Below are positions 1 through 8,391 of a stretch of DNA of 49,479 bases, one piece after another (position 1 is the stretch's first letter; every line of letters starts with the position of its first letter). Both the position numbers and the translations under genes were made by a program. Under the pieces are notes generated by a model. That model made no database searches and was not told where the DNA came from. It saw nothing but the letters and a program-made list of their open reading frames with translations. Origin of the DNA: Actinomycetes bacterium (lineage in GTDB: Bacteria; Actinomycetota; Acidimicrobiia; Acidimicrobiales; Microtrichaceae); assembly GCA_029782335.1 (NCBI GenBank), contig JAKOVA010000074.1, positions 1 through 49,479 on the forward strand. Direction: 5' to 3'.

Positions 1-5
1 CTCGC

Positions 6-1118
6 TCACCGCCGCACCCCGACGACCAACTCGGCCTTCTGCAGGTCTTTGAGCGTCGCGTGACCGGTCAACGCCATCGTCTTGCGGAGCGCTCCAAAGA
101 GATTGGTGCGCCCCGAATGGTCGACGGCTGGGCCGAGGAGGATCTCTTCGGTGGTGCCGAGTTGATCGACTCTGACCCGTCCACCGCGCGGCAACCGTGG
201 ATGCGCGGCGCCGATTCCCCAGCTCCATCCACCGCCGGGTGCGTCGGTCGCGGCGACGAGCGGGGTGCCCATCATGACGGCATCGGCACCGCACGCCACG
301 GCGTTCGCGATGTCTCCGGAGGTACGCATGCCGCCGTCCGCGATCAAATGGACATACACGCCGGTCTCGTCGAGGTGACGCATCCGGGCAGCCCGGGCAT
401 CGGCGATCGCGGTGGCCTGGCCGGAACCGACCCCGAGGACCCGCCGACCCGATGACGCGGCACCCGCGCCGACCCCGACGAGGATCCCCGCCGCGCCCGT
501 CCGCATGAGGTGCAACGCCGCCTGGTAGCCGGCACACCCTCCGACGAGTACCGGGGTCTCGAGCTCCCGGACGAACCGCTTCAGGTTCAGGGTGTCGCCC
601 GTGCGCGCCACATGCTCGGCTGACACCACCGTGCCCTGGATCACGAGCAGGTCCAGCTCCGCGGCTCGGATATCTGCCAGTAGGCGACTCGCGGACTGCG
701 GTGTGACCGCCCCAACGACGACGATTCCCGCCTCGCGTAGTTCTGACACGCGTTGTCGAATCAACTCAGGTTTCACGGGCTCGCAGTACAGCTCGACCAG
801 ACGGCTCCGCACGGCGGTGTCGTCAAGGCGGCCGATCTCTTCGATCAGCGGTTCTGGATCGTCCCAACGAGTCCACAGCCCCTCGAGATGGAGGGCGGCG
901 CCGGCGCCGAGCGCGCCGAGTCGAGCCGCCGCGGCGGGGCTGACCACCGAGTCCATCGCGGAGGCGATCAGCGGCAGCCCGAAGTTGAACGCGTCGATCT
1001 GCCACCCGAGATCGATGTCGGAGGTGTCTCGCACCCGGCGGCTGGGCAGGATCGAGACATCGGACAGTTCGAAGGTCCGGCGTGCCACCTTGCCCATTCC
1101 GATGTCGATGTCGGCCAC
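6..1118 (-). CDS. guaB3: GuaB3-family IMP dehydrogenase/GMP reductase-like protein
   Basis: This 370-residue protein is a single TIM-barrel of the IMPDH/GMP reductase superfamily without the CBS pair of true IMPDH, as in actinobacterial GuaB3. The N-terminal segment (residues 7-30, GMGKVARRTFELSD then PSRR) and the C-terminal FGALRKTMA region follow that family closely. The loop that carries the catalytic Cys in IMPDH reads GVGAGAASSGR (residues 215-225), so Ser stands where Cys would be expected and classical IMPDH chemistry is doubtful. The role is probably in purine nucleotide interconversion; the exact reaction is not settled from sequence. The start is GTG at 1118 with GAGGAG about six bases upstream. 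The gene diverges from the secretion island, separated by 234 bp in which I see no convincing promoter. Confidence 0.85.
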   Translation of the reverse strand: MADIDIGMGKVARRTFELSDVSILPSRRVRDTSDIDLGWQIDAFNFGLPLIASAMDSVVSPAAAARLGALGAGAALHLEGLWTRWDDPEPLIEEIGRLDDTAVRSRLVELYCEPVKPELIRQRVSELREAGIVVVGAVTPQSASRLLADIRAAELDLLVIQGTVVSAEHVARTGDTLNLKRFVRELETPVLVGGCAGYQAALHLMRTGAAGILVGVGAGAASSGRRVLGVGSGQATAIADARAARMRHLDETGVYVHLIADGGMRTSGDIANAVACGADAVMMGTPLVAATDAPGGGWSWGIGAAHPRLPRGGRVRVDQLGTTEEILLGPAVDHSGRTNLFGALRKTMALTGHATLKDLQKAELVVGVRR

Positions 1119-1352
1119 CCGCTACTCCTCAGGGAAAGGGGCGAGTCTAGTGACGCCGCGACGGACGCCGATCGACGTCGGCCGACACACACGGCTGGAG
1201 CACCCAGCAACCAACGGTGCGTCGTCAAACCTTTAGGGAACCTGAACCGCGCTTGAACCGTCAAAGCCGACAGTTACCCCGTCGAGGAAGCTCAGCGACC
1301 GACGCCGTTCCCACGACGGGGTGCGGTCCGGCGCTGTGGAGATGGAGCAGAG

Positions 1353-3119
1353 ATGCCGAATACCAGCCAGAACACAACCGATCCCGACCTCGCCGTCGCT
1401 CAGGCCGTCGCCACGGCGGTACGCGAGTTCGGCCCATCGGCGTCTACGGAGCCACGACGGGTTCAGGGCCTCATCAGCGACGTACTCGGGCCTGCCGCAC
1501 GTACGCGTCGAGCCGAAATCGACGCCGTTGTCATGGCGGCCGACGAACAGATCCCCGACGACCTCATGGCGCGGCGGATCGGCGTCGGCGAGGCGCTCGA
1601 TCGACTCCTCGACCGCGGTCTCGGCCGTGACCTGGCCCTGTTCGCCATCGAGGTGTGGCAGTTCGCGTTCGGGCTGCTGGATCCGAGCAGGCCGGCACCG
1701 AGCCTCTCGAAGCGCCTCACCGAGCCGACCCCGACCCTGGATCCGGCACCAGCGGAGACCGCTCGATTCGATCCCCGCTTCCTCGCCGCCAGCCTCCGGG
1801 CCGAGGAGCCAGCCACGCCAGCGACGCCAGAGGAGCCAGCCAACCGTCGGGGGCGTTGGATCGCCCTGGCGGCGATCCTCAGCGCGCTCGCCCTCGTCGG
1901 CGGCATCCTTGCGGTCGTCATGGGAGGCGGTGGCCGGTCGCACATCACGGTGACCCCGCCGCCGGCTCCTGTTCTTCGTCTCACCTTCGCCGAGGAAGCC
2001 ACGGCGTTCGGCACCGCAGCGCGGACCTGGACGAGTTCGGGTGAGAACTTCGTCGGCAAGGTCAAGCTCACAAATACCGGAAGCTCCGACGCCAGCGTGC
2101 ACCATGTTGAGGTGCTCCCCAAGTCACTCGTCGCCGACGCGGCGGCCATTACGTCAGATCCGGCGCACGTCGTGATCAAGTCCGACCCCGTGATCGCGTG
2201 GGACCTGACGATCCCCACCGGATCGTCGGAGACGGTGACTTACCGGTTCAAGCCGGCCAAGCGGGTCACGAAGTCCCGACTCGAAACCTGGCGCGACGAT
2301 CGTGCCAAGGCTGCCGCCGCATTCACCGCCGAGTCCAGCCGCCCCCCTGCCCTGACGATCAGCGAGCCGGCCGAGGGTGCGACGGTCGCCACGACCTTCG
2401 TGGTCGCCGGCAGCACCGACCCAGGCGCCACCGTGTCGGTAGCCGGAGCCGCGGTGACCGTGAACCCTGACGGAACGTGGTCCCATCAGGTGGCCGGAAC
2501 GACCACCGTGGTGGTCACCGCATCGAGCCCCTACGGAGTGACGACCGAGCTGACGCGACACGTGCAGTTCCCCGCACCGACGCCGCAGGTTCCTCAGACA
2601 CCCACCCCCGAAACCCCCGGTCCGACGACGACCAACACCAAGCCCAAGCGGCAGCCGGCAACCAAGCTGTGCCCGAACGGGACGAGGGTCGCGACGGCGG
2701 CCTCCTGCCCCACCCCGCCGGCGGCCGTCACCCCGCCGCCTCTGACACCTGTCGTCCCGCAGCTTCCGGATCCCACCGTGACCTGTTGGAACGGCACGGT
2801 CGTCGGCGCCGGGTCACAGTGTCCACCTCGACCGATCAGTATCACGATCAACGGACCCAACGAGATCTTCAGTGACGGCACCTGTGGACACAACTATTCG
2901 ATCACGGCGACCGGGTTCACACCGGTGGATGTCGACTGGCCCGGAAGCGGCCCCTACGACGGCAAGACCGCTGCCGTGTTGACGTTCCCGAGACCGTCCG
3001 ACGCCGATTTCGCCTACACGACCACCTTCACGGTGACCGCGAAAGCCCCTGACGGCCGGACGGCAACGGCCTCCAAGAGCGTCCACGTGATCACCGCTCC
3101 CCCGTCCGGCTGTGGGTGA
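1353..3119 (+). CDS. Membrane protein: cytosolic helical domain, one TM, extracellular Ig-like region
   Basis: This 588-residue protein is not assigned to a named family. Residues 15-110 form a helical domain also found in the protein at 9564-10658 (LGPAARTRRAEIDAVVMAADE here, LGPDARTERGRIHQLMVAADE there; both end in a Trp-containing helix). A Pro/Ala-rich linker leads to one TM helix at about 169-190. Outside there is a domain typical of NTG-containing adhesin-like repeats (200-320), an Ig/glucodextranase-B-like module (335-405, starting near ISEPAEGATV), a Pro/Thr-rich stalk, two short Cys motifs of the form C-x-NGT-x-V-x5-CP (around 443 and 483) and a final beta-rich domain. The start is ATG at 1353, preceded by GGAG. 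It overlaps the ATPase gene by 8 bp, so a partner role in the T7SS-like unit is likely, possibly as a cell-wall or substrate-docking component. This is inference. Confidence 0.7.
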   Translation: MPNTSQNTTDPDLAVAQAVATAVREFGPSASTEPRRVQGLISDVLGPAARTRRAEIDAVVMAADEQIPDDLMARRIGVGEALDRLLDRGLGRDLALFAIEVWQFAFGLLDPSRPAPSLSKRLTEPTPTLDPAPAETARFDPRFLAASLRAEEPATPATPEEPANRRGRWIALAAILSALALVGGILAVVMGGGGRSHITVTPPPAPVLRLTFAEEATAFGTAARTWTSSGENFVGKVKLTNTGSSDASVHHVEVLPKSLVADAAAITSDPAHVVIKSDPVIAWDLTIPTGSSETVTYRFKPAKRVTKSRLETWRDDRAKAAAAFTAESSRPPALTISEPAEGATVATTFVVAGSTDPGATVSVAGAAVTVNPDGTWSHQVAGTTTVVVTASSPYGVTTELTRHVQFPAPTPQVPQTPTPETPGPTTTNTKPKRQPATKLCPNGTRVATAASCPTPPAAVTPPPLTPVVPQLPDPTVTCWNGTVVGAGSQCPPRPISITINGPNEIFSDGTCGHNYSITATGFTPVDVDWPGSGPYDGKTAAVLTFPRPSDADFAYTTTFTVTAKAPDGRTATASKSVHVITAPPSGCG

Positions 3120-6100
3120 CCAACACGCCCACCGCGGCCCGGGGATGGTCATCCGGGTGATCGAGGGTCCCTCCGTCGGAGTGTGCGCCCAGATCACCGG
3201 AACATCCGTCCTCGGCCGCGAGGGCGACATCCGACTCCGCGACCCGGCCATTTCCCGTCAGCACCTCCGAATCGCAGGAGGTGCTGACGGGATTGTCGTG
3301 TCCGACCTCGGTTCGACATCCGGATCGGCACTCAACGGAACTCCGCTCACCGGGTCCGCGCCACTCCGGGCGGGTGATCGGCTCCAGGTCGGCCAGAGCA
3401 CCCTCATCGCGCTCCGCCTCGTCCGATTCCACGACGCCGCTGCCGAGCCTGCGGTCCGCGTTGAGGAGGGTGACACGACCCGGGTCATGCCGATCGGCCC
3501 CGGCATCCGCATCGGCCGCGACGCCGACAACGACCTTCGACTCGACGACCCGAGTGTGTCTCGCCACCATGCCCGAATCAGCGCCGACGACCACGGCGTC
3601 CACGTCGAGGACCTCCACAGCGCAAACGGCACCACGGTCGACGGCCGGGCGGTGGTCGGTCACGCCGTCGTCGCCGACGGTGCGGTCGTTCGGGTCGGAG
3701 CGTCACCCGCACGACTTCGAGTGACCCACGGTCGGGCCACGGCGGCGGCGGCGACGGTCCGGGTGCACCTCGAAGGCCACCGTCGTGGTGGCTCGGTCCG
3801 CATCGACGCAACTCGTGACGCCACCGTCGCCGAGGTCACCGAACGCCTCGCGGCCCTGCTCGGTGCTCCCGACGACCGCCCCTATCTCATCTATCGCGGC
3901 GACGGCGTCCTTCTGCACCCCGACGACCGGTGGTCGAGCGTCGGCACGCGACGGGGCGACGAAATATTCCTCGGCGAGGGTGACGCGACGGCCTTGCGAG
4001 CAGAACCAGGTCGTGTCTGGCCAGCCCCACCATCCGCTGGTCTGAGCCAACTCCCCCGGTCGGTCGTTCCACCCGAGACCCACCGCGAGGAGCAGATCGA
4101 CGTTCCCGACTCCACGAGCTTCCGCGGCCGCGGCATCATCTGGCAGATCACCGGCGGGATCGGCGCCGTTGCCGTCGGCCTGCTGCTCGCCCTCGTTCGA
4201 CCGGAGTACGCCGTATTCGGACTCATCAGCGGGTCCATCGGCGTGGTCACGATCGCCGCGTCCATCCTGGGTGACCAGTCACGACGACGCTTCAAGGTCA
4301 AGGAGTACCGACGCGCGCTGGAGCGACTCGACCGTCGGTTGGGCGAGACGCGTCGCACTCAGCGTGCAACCCTCGAGGATCTCGCCCCCGATGCCGAACG
4401 GATCCGACAGTGGATGCACGACGGCGACCGACGCCTGTGGGAACGTCGCCCGAGCGACCCTGACGCCCTCGTGCTGACCCTGGGACGGGCGAACGCGCCG
4501 GCCCGTATCGACGTCGACCAGGGCCGCCGGAACGAATCTGCGCTGGCGGCGGAACTGCATGCGGTCGTCCAGCGGCACCGCGAACTCGCCGACGTCCCCG
4601 CCCTTGGGCCCTCCATCGAGGAGGGATCGATCGGACTCGTCGGACCGATCCAGCGAACCGCGGCGCTGATGCGCTCGCTGGTGGTCGAGGCCGCGGCCCA
4701 GCTCCCGCCGGGCCAGTTGCGCATCAGGGTGGCCGCCCAGACGCCGGAATGGTCCTGGGCCCGTTGGTTGCCACATGTGGCCCCGGGGGGCTGTTCCACC
4801 GACCCCGCTGACGCGCGCGAGCTCATCTCCGAGGCGCTCGTCGAGTTCAGCGCCACGAAGCCGGACGAGCCCAGCCGACGTGGCGTCTGCGATCTGGTCG
4901 TCATACCGAACGTGCTGGATGACGACACGCTCGCGGCGCTCGGTCAGGCGATTCGCGGTCACGGACTGTTGATCGCGGCAGCACCGACACATCGTTCGCT
5001 CCCCGGCGGCCTGGCGACAACGCTCACGATCGGCGACGGTGACATCGCGGAGCTCAGCGGTGCCGGATCGTCCAACGTGATCGGCCCGGTTCATCCCCGC
5101 GCCGCCGGCGTCGATGTGGCTGAGGAGATCGCCGTCGGACTCGGACGGCTCTCCGACCGCGAGGCGACCGAACCGCCGAGTGGTCTGGTCGAACTGATCG
5201 GGCTCGGCTCGGCATCGACGGTCGACGTCGCCGAGGCGTGGCAGCGGCGGCCAACGAACCTGCTCAGCGTCTCGGTCGGCTCCGACGATCGTGGCGCGCC
5301 GATCAACCTCGGGTTCCGCACCGACGGGCCACACGGGATGATCGCCGGCACGACCGGATCCGGAAAGAGCGAGTTGCTCCAGACGCTGCTCGCGGGTCTC
5401 GCACTCACCCACCCGCCAGACGTCCTGACGATGTTCCTGATCGACTTCAAGGGCGGGGCCACCTTCGCGCCGCTCTCGACGCTCCCCCACGTCGTCGGGT
5501 CGGTGACCGACCTCGAACACGACGACACGCTCGCGATGCGGGCGTTCACCGCGCTCGACGCCGAGATCGAGCGGAGAAAGCGAATCCTCGAGACCGCGCG
5601 CGTTCCGAACTTGATCGACTACGAGCGGCTCGGAGCAGAGCACGAACCCCTCCCGAACCTGCTCGTGGTGATCGACGAGTTCGCGCTGCTTGTCGAGCGA
5701 CAGCCCGAGGTGAAAGACCGCCTCGACACCGTCGCCACCCAGGGCCGAAGCCTCGGAATCCATCTCCTCTTGGCAACGCAGAGCCCCTCAGGCGTGATCA
5801 CACACGCCATCCGCACCAACACGAACCTGTGGGTCTGCTTGCGCGTGGTGAGCGACTCGGAGTCGATCGAGATCCTCGGCAACCGCGACGCTGCCCGCAT
5901 CCCCGACGGCAGCCCGGGACGGGCAATCGTGCGGCTCGGAGCGGGCGACGACCGGCGCTCGTTTCAGGCGGCACGAATCGGTCGGCCACTCGAGGCGGGC
6001 GGTGACGCGGTCCGGGTGACGTGGGTTGACAAGGCGTCCGCGGCGGGGATGGCGTCACCGTCGGCGCAAGACGAAATGGCCGGTCGGGTCCGAAGCGAGC

Positions 6101-7668
6101 TCGAGGTCGTCGTCGAGCGCATCGTCGACCATGCGGAACGGAGTGGCATCGCTCCCGCTCGCCAGCTCTGGCTGTCCCCGCTTCGCGACGTGATTCCGGT
6201 CGCCGATATCGAGCGGCCACCCGTGGACCCCGAGCGCCTCGAGGTGCTGCTGGGAGTGGCCGACTACCCCGAGCGGCAGACCCAGGAACCGTTCCGCCTC
6301 GACCTGACCGACGTCGGCCACGTGCTGGTGAGCGGGGTGCTCGGATCGGGTCGAACATCAACGCTGCTCCAGGTTGGCGCCGACGTCGCAGCGCACCGTT
6401 CGCCGGCCGACGTCCACGTGTACGGCATCGATGCCGGCACCGGGTCCCTCGGCCCGCTTCGAGTGCTCCCGCACTGCGGGGACGTCGTCGGCGTCGTCGA
6501 GGTCGAGCGTCTCACGCGTCTCATCGACCGGCTCGGCGCCGAAGTCGACCGGCGACGCGATCGCCTCGCAACCGCGGGGATCGCCCAGTTCACCCGCTGG
6601 CGAACCTCGGGTGGCGACCTGCCATGGATCCTCGTGCTGGTGGACGACTTCCCGGCATTTCGCGAGGCCGCTGAGCAGATTGAATCCGGCCGGCCGGTGG
6701 AGCGCTTCAGCGCCCTGCTCCAAAACGGCCCCGCCGTGGGCATCCACGTGGTCGTCGCGGTCAACCAGTCCTCTGACATGCGCCTTCGCGAACAGAGCCT
6801 CATCGGCGCACGGTTCGTCCTGCGGAGCTCGGACGCTTCCGATTTCACGCTTGCCGACATGCGGTTCCGGCCAAACGAGGTCCCGACCCTGGGCCCCGGA
6901 CGTGGGTACGCGTCGGGTGGTGTGCTCGTGCAGGTCGCGTGGAGCGATCCGAGCGAGGTCGCGCAACGGTCACCGCGCTGGGACGCGGTTCCGCCGACGG
7001 CACTCCCACGTGCCGTCGAACGGCTCCCGACGTCGATCCGGCGCGCCGAGCTGCCCGCTGACGACCGCCTGCTCCTCGGCCTCGGTGGACTCGAAATCGA
7101 ACCCGTTGCCGTTGATCTTCACCGCCCGCTCCTCGTGGCGGGGCCGCTCCAATCGGGGCGATCCACCGCGTTGCTGTCACTGGCCGCAGCCCTTGAGCAC
7201 GAGACTCCGCACCGAACGCTGGCGATCGCGCTGCGCCACAGCCCGCTACGGGACCTGCCCGATGACGGAAACGTCCTCGTCGCGACGACGCCCGACGAGG
7301 TGCTCGCCGGACTCGATGCGATCGTGGAGAGCCCGCAGCCAGGCGATCTCGTACTCATCGACGATGCCGAGTCGATCGGAGCCGTGTACGGCGCAGGAGA
7401 CCGTCTCGAACAGATCCTCCGCGACGCAGCGACCAACGGAACGAGGCTTGCCGCCGCGTTCAGATCGAACGACCTGCCCGGGCTGTTCGACCCCTGGGCT
7501 CGCTACCTGGTCGGCATGCGTCGAGCCGTACTGCTCCAGCCGACCCAGGACGACCTGTTTCCGTTCGGGGTCAAGCTTCCGGTCATCCCGCCGCCGGCGG
7601 TGCCGGGCCGCGGGATCCTGATCGAGGGACCGACCGTCACGGTGGTTCAGGTCGCGGATGGGACTTAA
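3112..7668 (+). CDS. EssC/EccC-like T7SS motor ATPase with two FHA domains and an internal ubiquitin-like domain
   Basis: This 1518-residue protein should be the membrane motor that recognises and pumps WXG100 substrates. In order it has FHA1 (about 12-105; GR 35-36, SRQH 48-51, NG 75-76), FHA2 (about 115-205; GR 135-136, SRHH 150-153, NG 172-173), a ubiquitin/YukD-like domain (213-293), two TM helices (about 343-388), the EccC-type coupling region with WERRPSDPDALVL, then three FtsK/SpoIIIE ATPase modules. Module 1 is intact: Walker A GTTGSGKS at 746-753 and Walker B VVIDEF ending at 857. Module 2 (GVLGSGRT, 1075-1082) and module 3 (GPLQSGRS, 1344-1351) have Arg for the Walker A Lys, so they are probably degenerate. 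The layout is closer to firmicute EssC (FHA-FHA-TM-ATPase) than to mycobacterial EccC, with the normally separate YukD/EsaB fold built in. The start is GTG at 3112, overlapping the previous gene by 8 bp; ATG at 3145, just before FHA1, is a good alternative. Confidence 0.88.
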   Translation: MGDQHAHRGPGMVIRVIEGPSVGVCAQITGTSVLGREGDIRLRDPAISRQHLRIAGGADGIVVSDLGSTSGSALNGTPLTGSAPLRAGDRLQVGQSTLIALRLVRFHDAAAEPAVRVEEGDTTRVMPIGPGIRIGRDADNDLRLDDPSVSRHHARISADDHGVHVEDLHSANGTTVDGRAVVGHAVVADGAVVRVGASPARLRVTHGRATAAAATVRVHLEGHRRGGSVRIDATRDATVAEVTERLAALLGAPDDRPYLIYRGDGVLLHPDDRWSSVGTRRGDEIFLGEGDATALRAEPGRVWPAPPSAGLSQLPRSVVPPETHREEQIDVPDSTSFRGRGIIWQITGGIGAVAVGLLLALVRPEYAVFGLISGSIGVVTIAASILGDQSRRRFKVKEYRRALERLDRRLGETRRTQRATLEDLAPDAERIRQWMHDGDRRLWERRPSDPDALVLTLGRANAPARIDVDQGRRNESALAAELHAVVQRHRELADVPALGPSIEEGSIGLVGPIQRTAALMRSLVVEAAAQLPPGQLRIRVAAQTPEWSWARWLPHVAPGGCSTDPADARELISEALVEFSATKPDEPSRRGVCDLVVIPNVLDDDTLAALGQAIRGHGLLIAAAPTHRSLPGGLATTLTIGDGDIAELSGAGSSNVIGPVHPRAAGVDVAEEIAVGLGRLSDREATEPPSGLVELIGLGSASTVDVAEAWQRRPTNLLSVSVGSDDRGAPINLGFRTDGPHGMIAGTTGSGKSELLQTLLAGLALTHPPDVLTMFLIDFKGGATFAPLSTLPHVVGSVTDLEHDDTLAMRAFTALDAEIERRKRILETARVPNLIDYERLGAEHEPLPNLLVVIDEFALLVERQPEVKDRLDTVATQGRSLGIHLLLATQSPSGVITHAIRTNTNLWVCLRVVSDSESIEILGNRDAARIPDGSPGRAIVRLGAGDDRRSFQAARIGRPLEAGGDAVRVTWVDKASAAGMASPSAQDEMAGRVRSELEVVVERIVDHAERSGIAPARQLWLSPLRDVIPVADIERPPVDPERLEVLLGVADYPERQTQEPFRLDLTDVGHVLVSGVLGSGRTSTLLQVGADVAAHRSPADVHVYGIDAGTGSLGPLRVLPHCGDVVGVVEVERLTRLIDRLGAEVDRRRDRLATAGIAQFTRWRTSGGDLPWILVLVDDFPAFREAAEQIESGRPVERFSALLQNGPAVGIHVVVAVNQSSDMRLREQSLIGARFVLRSSDASDFTLADMRFRPNEVPTLGPGRGYASGGVLVQVAWSDPSEVAQRSPRWDAVPPTALPRAVERLPTSIRRAELPADDRLLLGLGGLEIEPVAVDLHRPLLVAGPLQSGRSTALLSLAAALEHETPHRTLAIALRHSPLRDLPDDGNVLVATTPDEVLAGLDAIVESPQPGDLVLIDDAESIGAVYGAGDRLEQILRDAATNGTRLAAAFRSNDLPGLFDPWARYLVGMRRAVLLQPTQDDLFPFGVKLPVIPPPAVPGRGILIEGPTVTVVQVADGT

Positions 7669-7743
7669 GCGAGATCAAAGGAGCTTGAAAGGTCCGCTCC
7701 GCACACTGTGCTCATTGGATCCGCACCGTGCGATCCACCAAAC

Positions 7744-7749
7744 AAGGAG
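7744..7749 (+). promoter_or_regulatory. Ribosome binding site fixing the WXG100 start
   Basis: AAGGAG stands 8 bases before the ATG at 7758. This chooses the 97-residue product over a start 30 bases further upstream at 7728, which would place this site inside the coding region. Confidence 0.75.
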
Positions 7750-7757
7750 CAAGTGAA

Positions 7758-8051
7758 ATGAGCACCCAGTACAGCATCGATCCCGCCCAGCTCACCCAGT
7801 CGGCCTCCAAGGTCCAGACCCAATCGAACGAGATCATGGACCGGATCCGCCAGGTCATGCGCGAGGTCGAGAACAGCCGTTCCTTCTGGACCGGCCGGGC
7901 GAGCGGCCAGTACGAGCGACTCATGACCGAGTGGAACGCGACGGCGAACAAGGTCTCCCGAGCACTCGACGACACCGTCAGGGCCCTGCAGCAGGCCGCC
8001 GGCGCCTACGACCAGACCGAAGCGCAGAACACGGCGAAGTTCGCTGGCTGA
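7758..8051 (+). CDS. WXG100 (EsxA-like) T7SS substrate
   Basis: This 97-residue protein matches the WXG100 family in length and pattern: two amphipathic helices joined by a W-T-G turn (W44-T45-G46), no signal peptide, and a C-terminal Y84-x3-E88 that fits the general T7SS secretion signal YxxxD/E. Proteins of this family are exported as folded helical hairpin dimers through the EssC/EccC pore and can be structural parts of the machine. The start ATG at 7758 follows AAGGAG. It lies 89 bp downstream of the motor ATPase and 32 bp before a second small helical protein, which may be its partner or a co-substrate. Confidence 0.9.
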   Translation: MSTQYSIDPAQLTQSASKVQTQSNEIMDRIRQVMREVENSRSFWTGRASGQYERLMTEWNATANKVSRALDDTVRALQQAAGAYDQTEAQNTAKFAG

Positions 8052-8083
8052 GGCCCTGACCAACCCCACGAGGAGCGACCGTC

Positions 8084-8374
8084 ATGAACGAATTCTCTGT
8101 TGACACGACGGAAGTGCGGCGGCTCACCGCCAACACCAGAGCGGTCGGCCAGGGATTGCGATCACTCAGCACCACCGTGGAGTCACTTACCGACGCGGCG
8201 AGCGCCACCGGCAGTGGCGCCGCCGCGGCGGCTTTCACCAGCTTCTGCTGGCAATGGGCGGAGGAGCTCCGCCAGGAGGGCATCGCGTGGGAACAGACCA
8301 CCACGTCGATGCTCACCGCCTCCGTCCTCTATGAGGCGGCCGAAGCCGCCAACGACATCTTCAACGAGCACTGA
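8084..8374 (+). CDS. Small helical protein, probable T7SS substrate or WXG100 partner
   Basis: This 96-residue, Ala-rich, apparently all-helical protein has no signal peptide. It lacks a WXG turn; a tryptophan cluster F54-C-W-Q-W58 sits just after the poly-Ala stretch, and Y83-x3-E87 near the C-terminus fits the YxxxD/E signal. Length, position between the WXG100 gene and the pre-toxin gene, and this motif suggest an EsxB-, EspC- or LXG-adaptor-like protein; the family is not identified with certainty. The start ATG at 8084 is preceded by AGGAG at 8071-8075, spacing 8. The gene ends 17 bp before the WXG/pre-toxin gene, so it may act as a chaperone or targeting partner for that protein, as small Lap-type proteins do for LXG toxins (inference). 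Confidence 0.7.
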   Translation: MNEFSVDTTEVRRLTANTRAVGQGLRSLSTTVESLTDAASATGSGAAAAAFTSFCWQWAEELRQEGIAWEQTTTSMLTASVLYEAAEAANDIFNEH

Positions 8375-8391
8375 CCACGAGTAGCACGACG

